Position numbers and translations under genes: made by a program. The notes beneath the pieces were generated by a model. The model saw only the letters and a program-made list of their open reading frames with translations. It did no database searches and had not been told where the DNA came from. From positions 1 through 29,420 of the forward strand of contig CAJNOQ010001681.1 in NCBI GenBank assembly GCA_905250885.1: 29,420 bases of DNA, read 5' to 3'. Origin of the DNA: Didymodactylos carnosus (taxonomy: Eukaryota; Rotifera; Eurotatoria; Philodinida; Philodinidae). Every line of letters begins with the position of its first letter. Within the stretch, counting starts at the first letter, position 1. Positions 1-11,100 of this stretch are shown here, one piece after another.

Positions 1-160
1 GCAATACAAGCTCAAAAAGTCAATTTCATCATAGAGGACGGTTTGGGGTATTTTTGAGGTCCTCTCAGTAATTTGAGTTTTTCTCCATGAAGAAATGGCT
101 TTTGGAGGCTCGGAAGGTGTTATTCGTAATCAGCTCGTTAAGCTGAATCTGAATATGTAT
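1..160. other. Unrecognised AT-rich sequence at window start
   Basis: I see no open reading frame, terminal repeat or RNA gene in this stretch. Confidence 0.4.
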
Positions 161-181
161 AATAATGCCACAAAAAAAATT

Positions 182-360
182 TCACTTGAAGTTTGCATTA
201 CGTGCATCTCATAGCCAAAATACTGAGAGACTCATTATTTATAGGCCACCCGTTAAAATCCCTAACCTGTGCAACTCTAGACATTTTCATGACAATGAAA
301 CCGAACACGGGACTTCCAATCACACTTATAATTCACTTGAAGTTTGCGTTACATGCATCT
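182..360. repeat. Pair of short direct repeats
   Basis: A 28-base unit beginning TCACTTGAAGTTTGC occurs at 182-209 and 333-360 with two differences, 151 bases apart. The second copy leads directly into CTTTTATTTTAGAAAT (about 373-388), which recurs inverted at 817-832. These look like pieces of a decayed inverted-repeat element. Confidence 0.6.
214..256 (-). mobile_element. Terminal fragment of a mariner-like or TTAA-flanked element
   Basis: Read on the minus strand it begins TTAACGGGTGGCC, the same end as the element at 6382-7293. It continues with an inner segment containing CTCTCAGTATTTTG, shared with the fragment at 850-892. Confidence 0.5.
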
Positions 361-849
361 TATCGTTTTTGTCTTTTATTTTAGAAATATAGGTTTAAGG
401 ATGCGTTATTTGATTCTCTAGAAAACGCATATTGAGCATTTCTTTATATAAACTTACTTTAAAAATCAAAAGATATGGAGGAAGTGCTGCTAAGCTAAGC
501 AATCTCTATTACTTTCCAACGGAAAAAACAGTGTTTTCAATGTTACTCCCGTTTATCTTGGGGTATAAAAGATGAAACTGCATCTGTTTTGTACTTAGGA
601 AATCTGCTATAGCTCAGTCAAAATGAAGGATTCTGACGTCGGGTTTGTTTTTATCTTAGAGTAGAATAGTTCTTCTATTGCTTCTGAACCCAAAACGTTC
701 AATAGTGTCATTTCCTTTCTTCTGCGAAAGCGAAAAGGTCAAATTTCCCCTCCTTCATATAAATTTTAATAAAATCACTGTTTATGTAAGAAAATAATAA
801 ATAATAAGAAAATAAACTAATTTCTAAAATAAAAGACGAAAACGTTATT

Positions 850-892
850 GTCAAAATACTGAGAGGCGGATTATTTCTGAACCAACCGTTAA
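850..892 (-). mobile_element. Second terminal fragment of the same mariner-like family
   Basis: On the minus strand it starts TTAACGGTTGG and then shares AAATAAT and CTCTCAGTATTTTG with 214-256. No matching opposite end is clearly recognisable, so only a relic is supported. Confidence 0.5.
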
Positions 893-999
893 TTCTGAGA
901 GCAACATCTGTTGGAACCAAACCACAAATTACTAGTGAGACTGTCAAAAAAATAGCTTCTGAAGTATTGTTAGTACGGCAAACATCTATGACAAGTCTT

Positions 1000-1020
1000 A
1001 TCATCATCATTATTATTATT
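1000..1020. repeat. ATC/ATT trinucleotide microsatellite
   Basis: A short run of ATC triplets followed by ATT triplets, about seven units in all. Confidence 0.8.
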
Positions 1021-1800
1021 CTGCTTTCATGTCATCACCTGTGTTAGTTCACTCTCCGTCGGACAACTTATTTCATATCAATTTACATCACGAAGAACTA
1101 TTCGGTTTTAAACCCTCCCAATATTCGAATCCTATTCACGGCTCTTGATCCCATTATTAAAACTATTCAAAGTATTAAGGTACACGTAATTTAAAGGATG
1201 AGCACTATTTTTTTTCCGACGAATCATACACGATTAGGTAGAACTCGTCGAGCTGAGTCGGAATATATATGTATGTTTTGACCTTTGGAACTGGATCTGG
1301 AAGAAGAAAAGTTTGAAAACTTTACTTTACCTCAAAAACCGACAATATTACAACAAATATTACAACACATTTGTATATAGTTGATAAATAATTTTTGAAC
1401 GACTCTGTACGCAATGTACAAACGGTATGACTTTTAATGAATGATGAAAAATATTATCATTAGTAACAATTGTAGAAATTACTAACCAATTTCTGCGAGA
1501 CATTTCAACATTAAAAATATATGTGGTCACAAAGAATTTATAGACTGTCAAATGATGCGATATGTTTTGTTGATGGCTGTATTATGTAACATGCACATGT
1601 TTAGTTACACTTGGACCAACTTCCGGGATCTAAACCATGTTTTCTGATCATATAGACCAAACAACATATATATCACATGCTTTTTATCATGATCTTTTCC
1701 ATGCTTTTGGCATAAAAAGATTTATTTTTTTCCGGTATCTCTTTCTTTCGAGTTATTCAGTTCACATTTGTATAAGCGCCAAACCCAGGTGATTTTTCTG
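1021..1800. other. Gene-free stretch
   Basis: Only short random frames are present, with no protein-family resemblance and no clear terminal repeats. Confidence 0.4.
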
Positions 1801-1808
1801 CAACATAA

Positions 1809-2219
1809 ATCTGGAAAAATCTTTGCAGTAACTTTGCAGATTCTGCAAAGAGATTCTGCAGATTTGAAGCAGATGTGCCAAGATTTGACCAAAGATCTGA
1901 TGCAGATCTGCAAAAAAATCTTTACAGTTTCTTTGCAGTTCCTTTGCAGGTTTTTTGCAGAGAAACTGCAGATTTTTACAGCTTTTTTTTGTTTGTATAT
2001 TTGTGTCAAAACATTTGAAATATATGAAATAAATGTATATCCCACAGTCCCACAGCCCGCTGAAAAATCTCCAAAGAATCTGCAGAGAAACTGCAAAGAA
2101 ACTGTAAAGATTTTATTGCAGATCTGCATCAGATCTTTGGCCAAATCTTGGCACATCTGCATTGCAGAAAAACTGCAGATTGCAGAATCTTTACAGATTC
2201 TGCAAAGATTTTTGCAGAC
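1809..2219. repeat. TCTGCA/TGCAGA-rich foldback repeat
   Basis: The left arm (about 1809-1965) matches the reverse complement of the right arm (about 2070-2219) closely, with a loop of roughly 100 bases. Both arms are built from about twenty copies of TCTGCA or its complement TGCAGA, often within TTTGCAGATTCTGCAAA-like palindromes. Because the arms mirror each other, both strands give the same spurious peptide (QMCQDL, KDLMQIC, KIFTVSLQFLCRFF). This indicates repeat structure rather than coding. Confidence 0.85.
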
Positions 2220-3355
2220 CGAGTTTTTTTGAGAAGAACGGATAACTATCTTCTATGTTGTATCTTTTTCTACTACTGATATTTTATTTCTCTTCGTTTT
2301 GTCATGTAAAATGTGTTTTTTCTCACATGTCAAAACAACGAGACGGTAAATAGTGCACACGTCCTCTTGTAAGCTGTGTTCTTTGCATTCTTTTCTCAAT
2401 TTGGTATAGAAATAACTACATGAAGTACAATGAAATTGAAATTTAGAAAAACCGAAAGATCAAAGTACTGAGTGCAGCGAGAGCTCCAGTATCCTATCCT
2501 TTCAGCGTCAAATCGAACTTGCCGAAGTTTGCCTATGAAAGATGATATATGAATGAATTTGACTTTTGAGTACAGCATACGTGTAAGACGTTGTCAAAAA
2601 ATTAAAAATCATCAAACTGTAAAGTCCACTTTTCTGCATGGGACGCTGTGTTTTGTTCTATTTATTCATGCTTATTAAACGAAAAAACATGGATCAAATA
2701 AAATCGTGGATCAGTACTAATATTACAAAAGAACGAAAGTGATGATCATGAAGTATCTTATATAATATTGAAGCGCAGAGTCTAGGCTTTTTTTCATCTA
2801 CTTAAAAGTTTCCCAGATCGTTTTTGCTATCAGAAAAATCTTTTGAAAAACTATAATAAATCAATGTCTATGCGTTACCGAAAATCGAGTTTAGTTTATT
2901 ACTTGACTAAACTAAAGCAATTTATTTTAAAATCTCATTGATCTTCCGCTTACTTTCGATGGGTTATCTAATGCACATATTGGTTTTTCGCCCACGCACC
3001 GACACGACCTTTTGGGCGCCTCATATTAACACATACATAGACCTACTGAAAGTTGTTTGTTTCAGCTATAACTTGAAGTCCGAGATACATTTTCAGAGTT
3101 TTTGTTGCTGACTACTTAATCTGGAATAAAACGCAGAAGTAAAAAACACAAAGTTTTTGTGGGAATTTCAGAACAACAGCGTTTTTTCATTCCAGATTAT
3201 TTCAGGGTAAAATAAATTTATCTTGTATTCAGCGATTTGTAAAAACATTTGCTTCAGATGAAGTTCACTGCGGCTCAAAAACAGAAGCGTTATCGAGAAA
3301 ACTGGAAGAAAAACGGTCTTCACAATGCTGTTTTTGACACAATAAGACTTAATCC
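2220..3355. other. Gene-free stretch
   Basis: No coding frame of note. TGCGTTACCG at 2871-2880 is the first copy of a short motif that recurs near 4000-4350. Confidence 0.4.
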
Positions 3356-3700
3356 TGTCCATTTCAAAATATAATGCAGTCGGATATTTTTTGAATAACT
3401 CAGTAGCCGAATGAGCTAGAGGACTGCGGTTTTGGGATTATGAAAAAGAACACATGAGGGCGTAATCCTATGCTAAAATGCGTCTTATCCAACAGCTCTA
3501 CCATGGTTTACCTTTCGGAGCAAAACGTCCGACCGAGCCTGTCAATCCAAAAATTCCCATAGCGAGATATTACTCTGAACACATGCGGGTATAGAGCAGA
3601 TGTTGTTCTACAATCACACCTCCATCTATCATGATTCGGATGCTAGAGGCAATCTCCGAGAACCTACCTATCGGCCAAACCTGACTTCTAGGAATCTCAC
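3356..3700 (-). repeat. Dispersed repeat family, inverted copy
   Basis: Read on the minus strand this segment aligns throughout with 16985-17333 on the plus strand. Shared landmarks, in the same order, are ATAGGTAGGT, GAGATTGCC, ACATGTGTT, GAAAGGTA, ATGGTAGA, ATAATCC and TATTTTGAAA. It is an old, diverged member of the family that also makes the element at 16465-17716. Confidence 0.7.
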
Positions 3701-3983
3701 AAATAATTGGTACATAGACTATCGGACACGCTGACTGTGGCAGTGTTTGTTTTATTATTCAGGCTAAGGAAATTGTAAAAGACGAATTTTTCAGAAGATA
3801 CGATTTTTCTCCTGTGATATACTATATCGTTTTGTCTTCAATACAATCTTGCATAAGTATTAGTGAAAACAGTGGTGGCTGCTTGAAATATAAATGAACA
3901 TCATTATGTTGATATTCTGAAGTGATATTTTCAAATACGAAATAATATTTTAAATTTAGGAATTTTTTTTAAAAATTCGTGTT

Positions 3984-4355
3984 TGTGCGTTACCGAAATG
4001 TCTGTGCGCTACGTGATGGTTGTGAATAATTCAATCGTCTTTCAAGGTATCGATGGTTTCTTCTCAACAAAAGACAGCCCTGATTTTCAGCTAGAAAAAA
4101 CTTCTCTCGTACAATTCATGAACATGGAGTAGTTCGCAGATTTATTACATCTATTAAGGGAAGAGGGTCTTTTTTGTCTGAGCGTTACCGACAGTATTTT
4201 ACTTTAAAAATTCAAACAGGTAGACGGTTGAGGCTGAAAAATTTAAGCATTATAGAGTTTATTAACCTACATATTTGTTAAAAATTTGACGTCTCTCTCT
4301 CTTATCGTTCTCGAGATACATTCGTTCGAACGTTAAAAAATATCTGTGCGTTACC
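3984..4355 (+). repeat. Cluster of TCTGTGCGTTACCG motifs
   Basis: Near-identical motifs lie at 3984-3995, 4001-4012 (GCGCTAC variant), 4177-4190 and 4343-4355. Further copies occur at 2871-2880 and, weaker, at 10841-10850. All are in the same orientation, with unrelated DNA between them. Function unknown. Confidence 0.55.
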
Positions 4356-4372
4356 TGCGTTTTTCATGTATA

Positions 4373-4430
4373 GCTTTTTCTGAAATATCTTAAACGCGAT
4401 CATAACTGAAAATGATTCTCCATAGTTTCT
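4373..4430 (+). repeat. Dispersed short repeat, copy 1
   Basis: A segment starting AGCTTTTTCTGAAATAT and containing AAAATGATTCTC recurs as a diverged copy at 9084-9140 within intron 1. Confidence 0.5.
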
Positions 4431-4778
4431 AGTTAACTCGCCTGTGTGAGGTAATAGATCCACCCGTTTTTATTTCTTTGCTGATAAAATTATAGTGATA
4501 TTTCAAAACAAACTTTGTTTGAAACTCCAAAATCAGACTGAGGTAATCTATATATCCTTGCTGAAGATGATTGTTCTTGTCTTTCGTCATTTTTTCGTTT
4601 TGTTGCTGTTTCTTTTGTAGAAAAAAAGAGTGAAAAGAAAAAGAGAAGTATTCTTGCTTTAACCTGTTATTGCTACATATGCTGATGATGCATGTGTTAT
4701 TCTGCTTTCTGTATTCAACTCTTTGCTTTCTCTTGTCGACGTTTAGTGTATTTACTCCGTGACTCTATCCCTTTTCTT

Positions 4779-4785
4779 TATATAA
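4779..4785 (+). promoter_or_regulatory. Possible TATA box upstream of the oxidoreductase gene
   Basis: TATATAA follows a pyrimidine-rich stretch and lies about 380 bases upstream of the start codon. A transcript starting about 30 bases later would need a 5'-UTR intron ending at 5156. In DNA this AT-rich such a match occurs often by chance. Confidence 0.2.
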
Positions 4786-5139
4786 TTCAACTGTGGTAGG
4801 TGATTCATGGGGTCATATGAACATGTGATTCTTTTTGTAAAACTAATTATATCATTTTCGAATCAAAAAGAGTCAGAATTTAAGTTGTTAGGATGGCAAA
4901 AATCTCGCAAGGTGCACTTATACGCGGTGTTAGGCGAACATCGAAAGAACTTTTCTCAGCGCTTCCAAAAAATTTTCATTTCAAAACGCTTCTTTAACAA
5001 AAAACACTAACTGATTACTTCTCCTAGCTTCTTTCCCTTGTCGCTGGTTTTTGGCACCTCTTATGAAAAAATTGGATCGATTAAACTCCTAAGCTCTTTT
5101 CACAACATTTTATTACATAAATTTTACTCCTTTTTTCTA

Positions 5140-5164
5140 TACGTCTACTTTTCTAGATTACAAT
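5140..5164 (+). promoter_or_regulatory. Splice acceptor just upstream of the oxidoreductase start codon
   Basis: A pyrimidine-rich tract ends in TTTTCTAG at 5149-5156, eight bases before the ATG at 5165. This looks like a 3' splice site in the 5' UTR. It could close a conventional 5'-UTR intron, or receive a trans-spliced leader, which bdelloid rotifers are known to use. The sequence alone cannot decide between them. Confidence 0.5.
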
Positions 5165-8100
5165 ATGGAAACAATCAAAGACACTGTGAACACCCTTATC
5201 GGTCGAAAGCCCTCTGGTCCAAAAATTCGTTATGCCGTTGTTGCTGGCGGAAACATCAGTCAGGGTGCATTTATGCCCGGCGTTGGTCAAACATCGAATT
5301 CGGTGATGACTGTCTTAGTTACAGATGATCCAGAAAAATATGATAAATTAGCCAAACAATACAAATTGAAAAGTTATAAATATGCTGATTATAATAAAAT
5401 GTTAGATGGCGATGAATGTGATGCTCTCTATATTGCGACGCCAAATTCAATGCATCGAGAATTTACTGTACCCGCATTGGAAAAAGGTAAGAAAAGACAT
5501 TTTATTTTACTTGTGATATTTCTTGAAGAAAAAGAATTAATTTTTGCGCATAGTAGCACATATTTGACTTTCTGGGCAGAAAGCGTTTTCATTAACTTAA
5601 CCCACTAAAGGCACCAGCCTTTTCGGACTTAGTGTTATGGAAGATCTGTGAAGTTCAAGTTCTTTTGTTCAGCGATCCTGAGCGAAACCCAGTCAGTCAC
5701 CTATATCTATTGAAAATTTGTTTTAGCGTAGTTTTCCCATTTATAGAGCGCGAGAATATACAGTTTCACTATGAATACGACGAATTTCTTGAGCTTTAAG
5801 TATTCGCCTATATCAAAACTGCGTTTTCCCCATCAATTATTCGCGAGAAACGCGTTTATTACCATTATAACTTTCTAAAAACGCTTTTTACGTCGCAACA
5901 GACTTTAAGAACCATGAACACCACCGAAATTTTCTCGTTTCTGACTAAATTGAAACGAATTTAACGCGTTTTGGCTAGAAGTGAAATTTGAAAAACGTCT
6001 TTCACTTTTTCAAAAGTTATAAGATAGTTTCTTTGAAGCATAAAACTCGTTTCGTAGACTGAAGTCGCGAAATTAGACATTTCTATATCAAATAAGTGAG
6101 TGAAAAACGCGTTTTTAATTCAATGCAATACGAGAAACGCGAGATTGGCTCAAGTACCGCGAAAAAAGGCGAGTTTAGCGTCAAAGTATCGCGCAAAACT
6201 CTGTTTACGAAAAATTTCGTGCGTTTAACACAATCTATGATTACCTTAAACACGATTCTGGCGCTTTTTTTTAAACGAATTTCTCGCGATAAATTTTTCG
6301 TAAACAGAGTTTCGAGCGATATTTTGAAGCTAAACTCGCGTTAAAACGAATTTTCAGGAAATATAGGTGACTGACTGAGAATTAACGGTTGACCCAAAAA
6401 GAATTATAGTATTGGTATTTTCAATTTTTCTCCTCTTCTTTATAATTAGTCGAGCAAACTTTTTTACCAAAATATAGCACGTTCAATTTTCTACAAAATA
6501 TGTATTGACTGTTTTATTGCAAAATCGGAAGGTGGGAAATGAGACGAGAAAGCGTATGAAGTACGAAAATTCAGAAAAAATGATGTATTTTTTCATAGAT
6601 TCCATTTTTTCGAATGGTTTCACAAGCATCGGAGCACGGTTTGCGTACATTTTGTGTAGTTTCAAGTGTGCTCTCTCTCACGGCATGCAAAAAAATTTAT
6701 TTTGAGTGAAAATATCCGACGCAAAGACTGGCTTGTCGGAAACCGGACGAAAACAGCAAATGATTTCGACCTTATCTACGCTTAATAACAAAAGAAGTTT
6801 TTGTTGTAAATCTTACCGATTCTACAGTATATAATCATCGGTCCTCAAAATGAAAAAAGTTCAGTCTGAAAGGCTCAAGTTGGACTAAATTACTTGTTTT
6901 ATTGAATCGTGCAAATTCCTGGTCAAAAATCATGATTTTTAGAAAATTTTCAAGAAAAAATCGATACGCTTACACTCTCAGTTTTAACTATAAAAATTTT
7001 TAATCATAGATGAAAGATAGAATTTTTGAAGGCCTACACGACAGCTACTTCAGCTTCTTTCTTCCACAAACGTTTAGCGAATAAAACTTAACACACGGTT
7101 ATTTAACTTATTTTTTCTGAATTTTTGTACTTCATATGATTTCTCATCTCATTTTTTACCTTCGGATTTTGCAACAAAAACAGAAAATTGAACGTGCTAT
7201 ATTTTGGTAAAAAAGTTTGCTCGATTAATTATAAGAAACAGGAAAATAAATTGAAAATACTAACATTATAATTCTTTTTGGGCCACCCGTTAATATAGCT
7301 TCACAAATCCAAGGTCAGAAAAACTCATATGAGTTTTATTTTGAAAGAAAAGTTCGTTCAACCAAACTCTTGCTTTAGAAAATCCTTTGCTCCCCAGCGG
7401 GCTTTTATAATATTTTATGACTCCAAAGACAAAACTTGAAAATTTTTTATTCTTGAAGGGAAAGTTTTGAAGAGTCGAAACAAGCTACACTTTGAAGACG
7501 ACATTCTGCTCTGCTTTCCAGCTTGTTTAGTTTACAGTGTGCAACAAAATTGGTCATACACTCCTCATATAAGCTTATGGAATTTCGCTAAAACGTTGCA
7601 AATTTATTGTAATTTATTTGCCTAAAACAGAAAGTACTTATGTCATATAGTCATTATGTTGGGCCAGGAAGAGTGAAATGATCAACTTTCTTTGTCTAAC
7701 AAAACTGATCGCACATTTTTTAATTTTTTACATAACAGCCTTTAGGTTTAAGGGGGAGTGTTAATTAATAAGAGGAAGGCGAACTTCTCCTGTTTTTTTG
7801 CATCGCTTTGTTGCCTCTGTCGACTCACATATATGGTGACACGTTTGAACCTCTCAGGCACTTTCTTCCAATTTTCTTTTAACTTTTAAAAGTTTACAGA
7901 AATTTAAGAGGTTTTACTAAAAGGTTCATTGGTCATTAAAGACGCGTGTTTTAACGATAAGACTGTCTCTGATCGATCAATGAGATCGAAGTACCTATAT
8001 ACTGAAATTATCGCGAACTTTAAATGAAGTTCGGTTAACAAAAAATTTATTTTTTCTTGAAATGTCGATTTTTCAGAAAACTAGTATATTCTAAGCGTCT

Positions 8101-11100
8101 TGCCATAAATTCTGGCTTAACGGAGAAAAGGTTTTGTTGGCAAAACTCTTCCGTAAGTGACAAATGGGATTCTGAGTGTAATACTTTATTCCAGTGTAAC
8201 GCATAAATGTTGAGAAAAATCAAATTTAAGAATTTCAAATTATTAAAACACTTAAAACGCAATTTTTCTCAACATTTTTCCATTACACTGGAAAAAGTAT
8301 TACACTCAGAATCCCATTTGTCACTTAAGGAAGAGTTTTGTCAGCAAAAATGTGTCTCTATCGACATTCGTTGAGCCACACTTTGTGGCAAGATTCTTAA
8401 AAAATACTACCGTTCGTCCCAAGATACAAGACCGGTGGTTGTTTTCTGAGTAACTCAAAGACGATAGAAGGGAGAGATTTGCGGTTTTGGGCAGTCGAAA
8501 GAGGACAGTTTAACCTATATTTTCATAAGCAAAAACGTTTTTATACAAATTTCTGACATCGGTCTTTTAGAGAGTCTCAGAAAAACCAGTTTCTATGTCA
8601 AAATTTTACATACCAAGCAATGGATTTTTTTTGATAGATAGGTAGTCCAAAGTGTCTTCTCTAAATAAGATCTAAACAAAGGTTTCACTTTGCTTGGTTC
8701 AGGAGCTTTGGACGTTTTTTCCCGAAGTCCTGAGACTGCTCTAGTCTGCGTTCTAGGTCCTTCTGAAATCATGAAAACATAGGTTATCGAACACGCTAAA
8801 TTTCGTGGCAATGTTAATTTTCAGAAGAAAGTGCAAGAACGGAGTGAAAACCTGTACTATTAATAGGTGAAATACCCCATTTTGCGCTGTTTTATCATAA
8901 CTCAGTCAAAATCCTATTCTTTTGAAAAGCAAATATACAGTTTTGTAGCGCTTGAATTCGAATGATGTATCGTGTGAGTATTTCCAAAGGACTGTTGATT
9001 TGCAAATAAAAATGTAAACCGCTGAACTGTCCATAATCGGCGTTAATTAGTATTAATTAATGACTAATCTATATCCCAACACAGCTTTTTCTGAAATATA
9101 TTAAATGCTATCAGAACTAAAAGTGATTCTCGATCAAAGTACACTAGAGCCACCTTTGTATAATTAGCTTTGATTAAGGGCTCCCCTCTTTTTTTACCCT
9201 GTCGGAAACTAGGGAAGCCGATGTCGAAAAAATGGTCCAATCGAGCTCAGAATTTTACCACAGATACTTCAGACTCTATCTGAGGTTCGTTTTTTTCTTT
9301 TCAAAAAGAATGCTTTCCTTCTCGAGATACGAAAAATACTGAAAATCCTATATGAAAAACCGGTTTTTCATTTTGAAAACCTTTTCATGCCGAAAGTTTA
9401 GTCTGGCTCTTTTTTTTAAAGTTCTACGGAAAGTTCTATGGATTTTATGAAAACAAATGTCCCAATGATTTCAGTACATTTTCCCTTGAAAAGCTCACTT
9501 TCGATTTTTTGGCCAAATCTCTGCCACAGCGTCCCTACTTCCCGGGGAAAAGAGAAAAGAGAAGCTTCTCTTTACTTATAAATGTGATGTTTGTGATACC
9601 AGTAAACTTGGCTGTGGTCTATTTCTAGGATATCATGTTCTTTTGGAAAAGCCAATTGAAGTAACAGAAGAAGCAAGTCAAGCCATTCTCGATGCCCAAA
9701 GAAAATCTGGTGCCAAACTGATGATTGCCTATCGGTTGCATTGCGAACCGGGCACGCTGAATGTTATTGAACGTGTTAGAAAAGGTGATTTTGGAGATCC
9801 GCGAACTTTTGTTTCGATGCATACACAGATGTTGAAAGAAGAGAATCATCGAGCAAAATTTGGTAAGAAAGCAAACTAATCTTTTTTTAATGCCAAATCG
9901 TATTTCTTCTGCTGTTTTGTAGGATTCGATTCGGGACCAGTTCCAGATATGGGAATTTATTGCATCAAGTAAGCAGAATCATTCGTACAAAATGAGTTTT
10001 TCAATTCTCAACATTTTCACTATCTTTCTATAAATAAATTGAGGAGTTTCGCAAGACTTAGAGATGCGAAAGTTAACCCTTCCGAGCTCCTGTACGATCT
10101 CGAGTACCGAACTTAGATTAAAAATACAATGGCGTAGGGTTTGTAAAACAAATGCTCATAAAATAGCTTGAAGGTTTTGATCTGCTATTGAATATAGTTT
10201 TGCGTTTTTCTATCAATCCGAATGGCTTGATTCGTCTTGCCCCTTAGGCTTACTAGGCCCTTTTACAGGTTCGTTCAGTTTCGCCTGATATTGGACTGTT
10301 TCTTTTCTTTCCTGGGCATCCTCAGCGATTGATCACAACTGAGTTGTGAGCTAGAAGTTAACAAACCCTTTTTTATCTTTCTTTTTCTTTTGTAGTGCTG
10401 TTCGAAACCTTTATGGTCAGGAACCAATCGAAGTTTCAGCTGTTGGATTTAAAACACCCGGACGAGAAGACATGATGTTACACTTCGATACCGTCAGTGT
10501 TACATTGCGATTTCCACAAGAAAGAGTTGGTCAATTTACTTGTGGTTATTCACAAGCAAGTAGCAGTTGGTACAGATTGGTTGGAACAAAAGGTATGATA
10601 TGGGTTATGGAGGGGCAATCTAGAAGATTTACAAAGCAGAATACAGAAATCTGCTTCGCTTTCCTTTCTCAAAACAAGACGTAAAGGCAGGTGCGCTTTA
10701 TGGTGATCCCAGGGTGAACTTCGTCATTCTTTTTTATTTACAAAAATTTAAGATTATTATTTGGTAGTAAAAAAGATAAAAGCAGGGAGAGCACTCCGCC
10801 TGTCAGCCAGAATGTCCAAAACCCTTTCCCATTCGAAAGGTCTGTGCGTTAATCGCAGTAAATTACCCATAAAGTTTATCGTGGTTTCGGTATCCCAAAG
10901 CTATAGGTTAATTGCCGCTTTCTCTTTCAGTTAGAAGGAGACAAACTACACAAATACATTCAGCTTTAGCTTAGGTTTAGAGTGCAGTTAGATAGCGTAA
11001 GGATTTTCTTCCTTTCAGTTCTATGCTACGAGAGTAGTTCTTACTTTCTGGCAAGGAATGTCATCACAAGGGATCCTGCAGGAGGGCACCCTTAAGGTTT

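Larger units (their letters stand above)
5487..9628 (+). other. Intron 1 of the oxidoreductase gene, 4.1 kb, packed with transposon-like inverted repeats
   Basis: The donor GTAAGA follows the exon end AAAAAG, and the acceptor is TTTCTAG at 9622-9628. Both sides rejoin in phase 1 (G|GA) to give the conserved EKGYHVLLEKP segment, so the intron boundaries are well supported. The other introns are 60, 427 and 628 bp, so this one is unusually long. The excess holds two adjacent inverted-repeat elements (5688-6379 and 6382-7293), a copy of a dispersed repeat (7612-7750) and a foldback (8081-8409). From 8410 to 9600 I see no gene, only short matches to other repeats in the window. Confidence 0.85.

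Noticed and set aside
1120-1150. TTCGAATCC resembling a tRNA T-loop
   Set aside because: The flanks do not pair and no acceptor, D or anticodon arms can be drawn.
1809-2219. CRISPR-like array in the repeated TCTGCA region
   Set aside because: Units are short, palindromic and irregularly spaced, without unique spacers, and the genome is eukaryotic.
1722-2232. Two overlapping frames on opposite strands (146 and 154 aa) with the same peptide
   Set aside because: The shared peptide arises because the DNA is a foldback of TCTGCA units. It is repeat translation, not two genes.
4807-5010. 67-aa frame upstream of the oxidoreductase gene
   Set aside because: No recognisable motif and out of context for the gene start; probably chance in the 5' flank.
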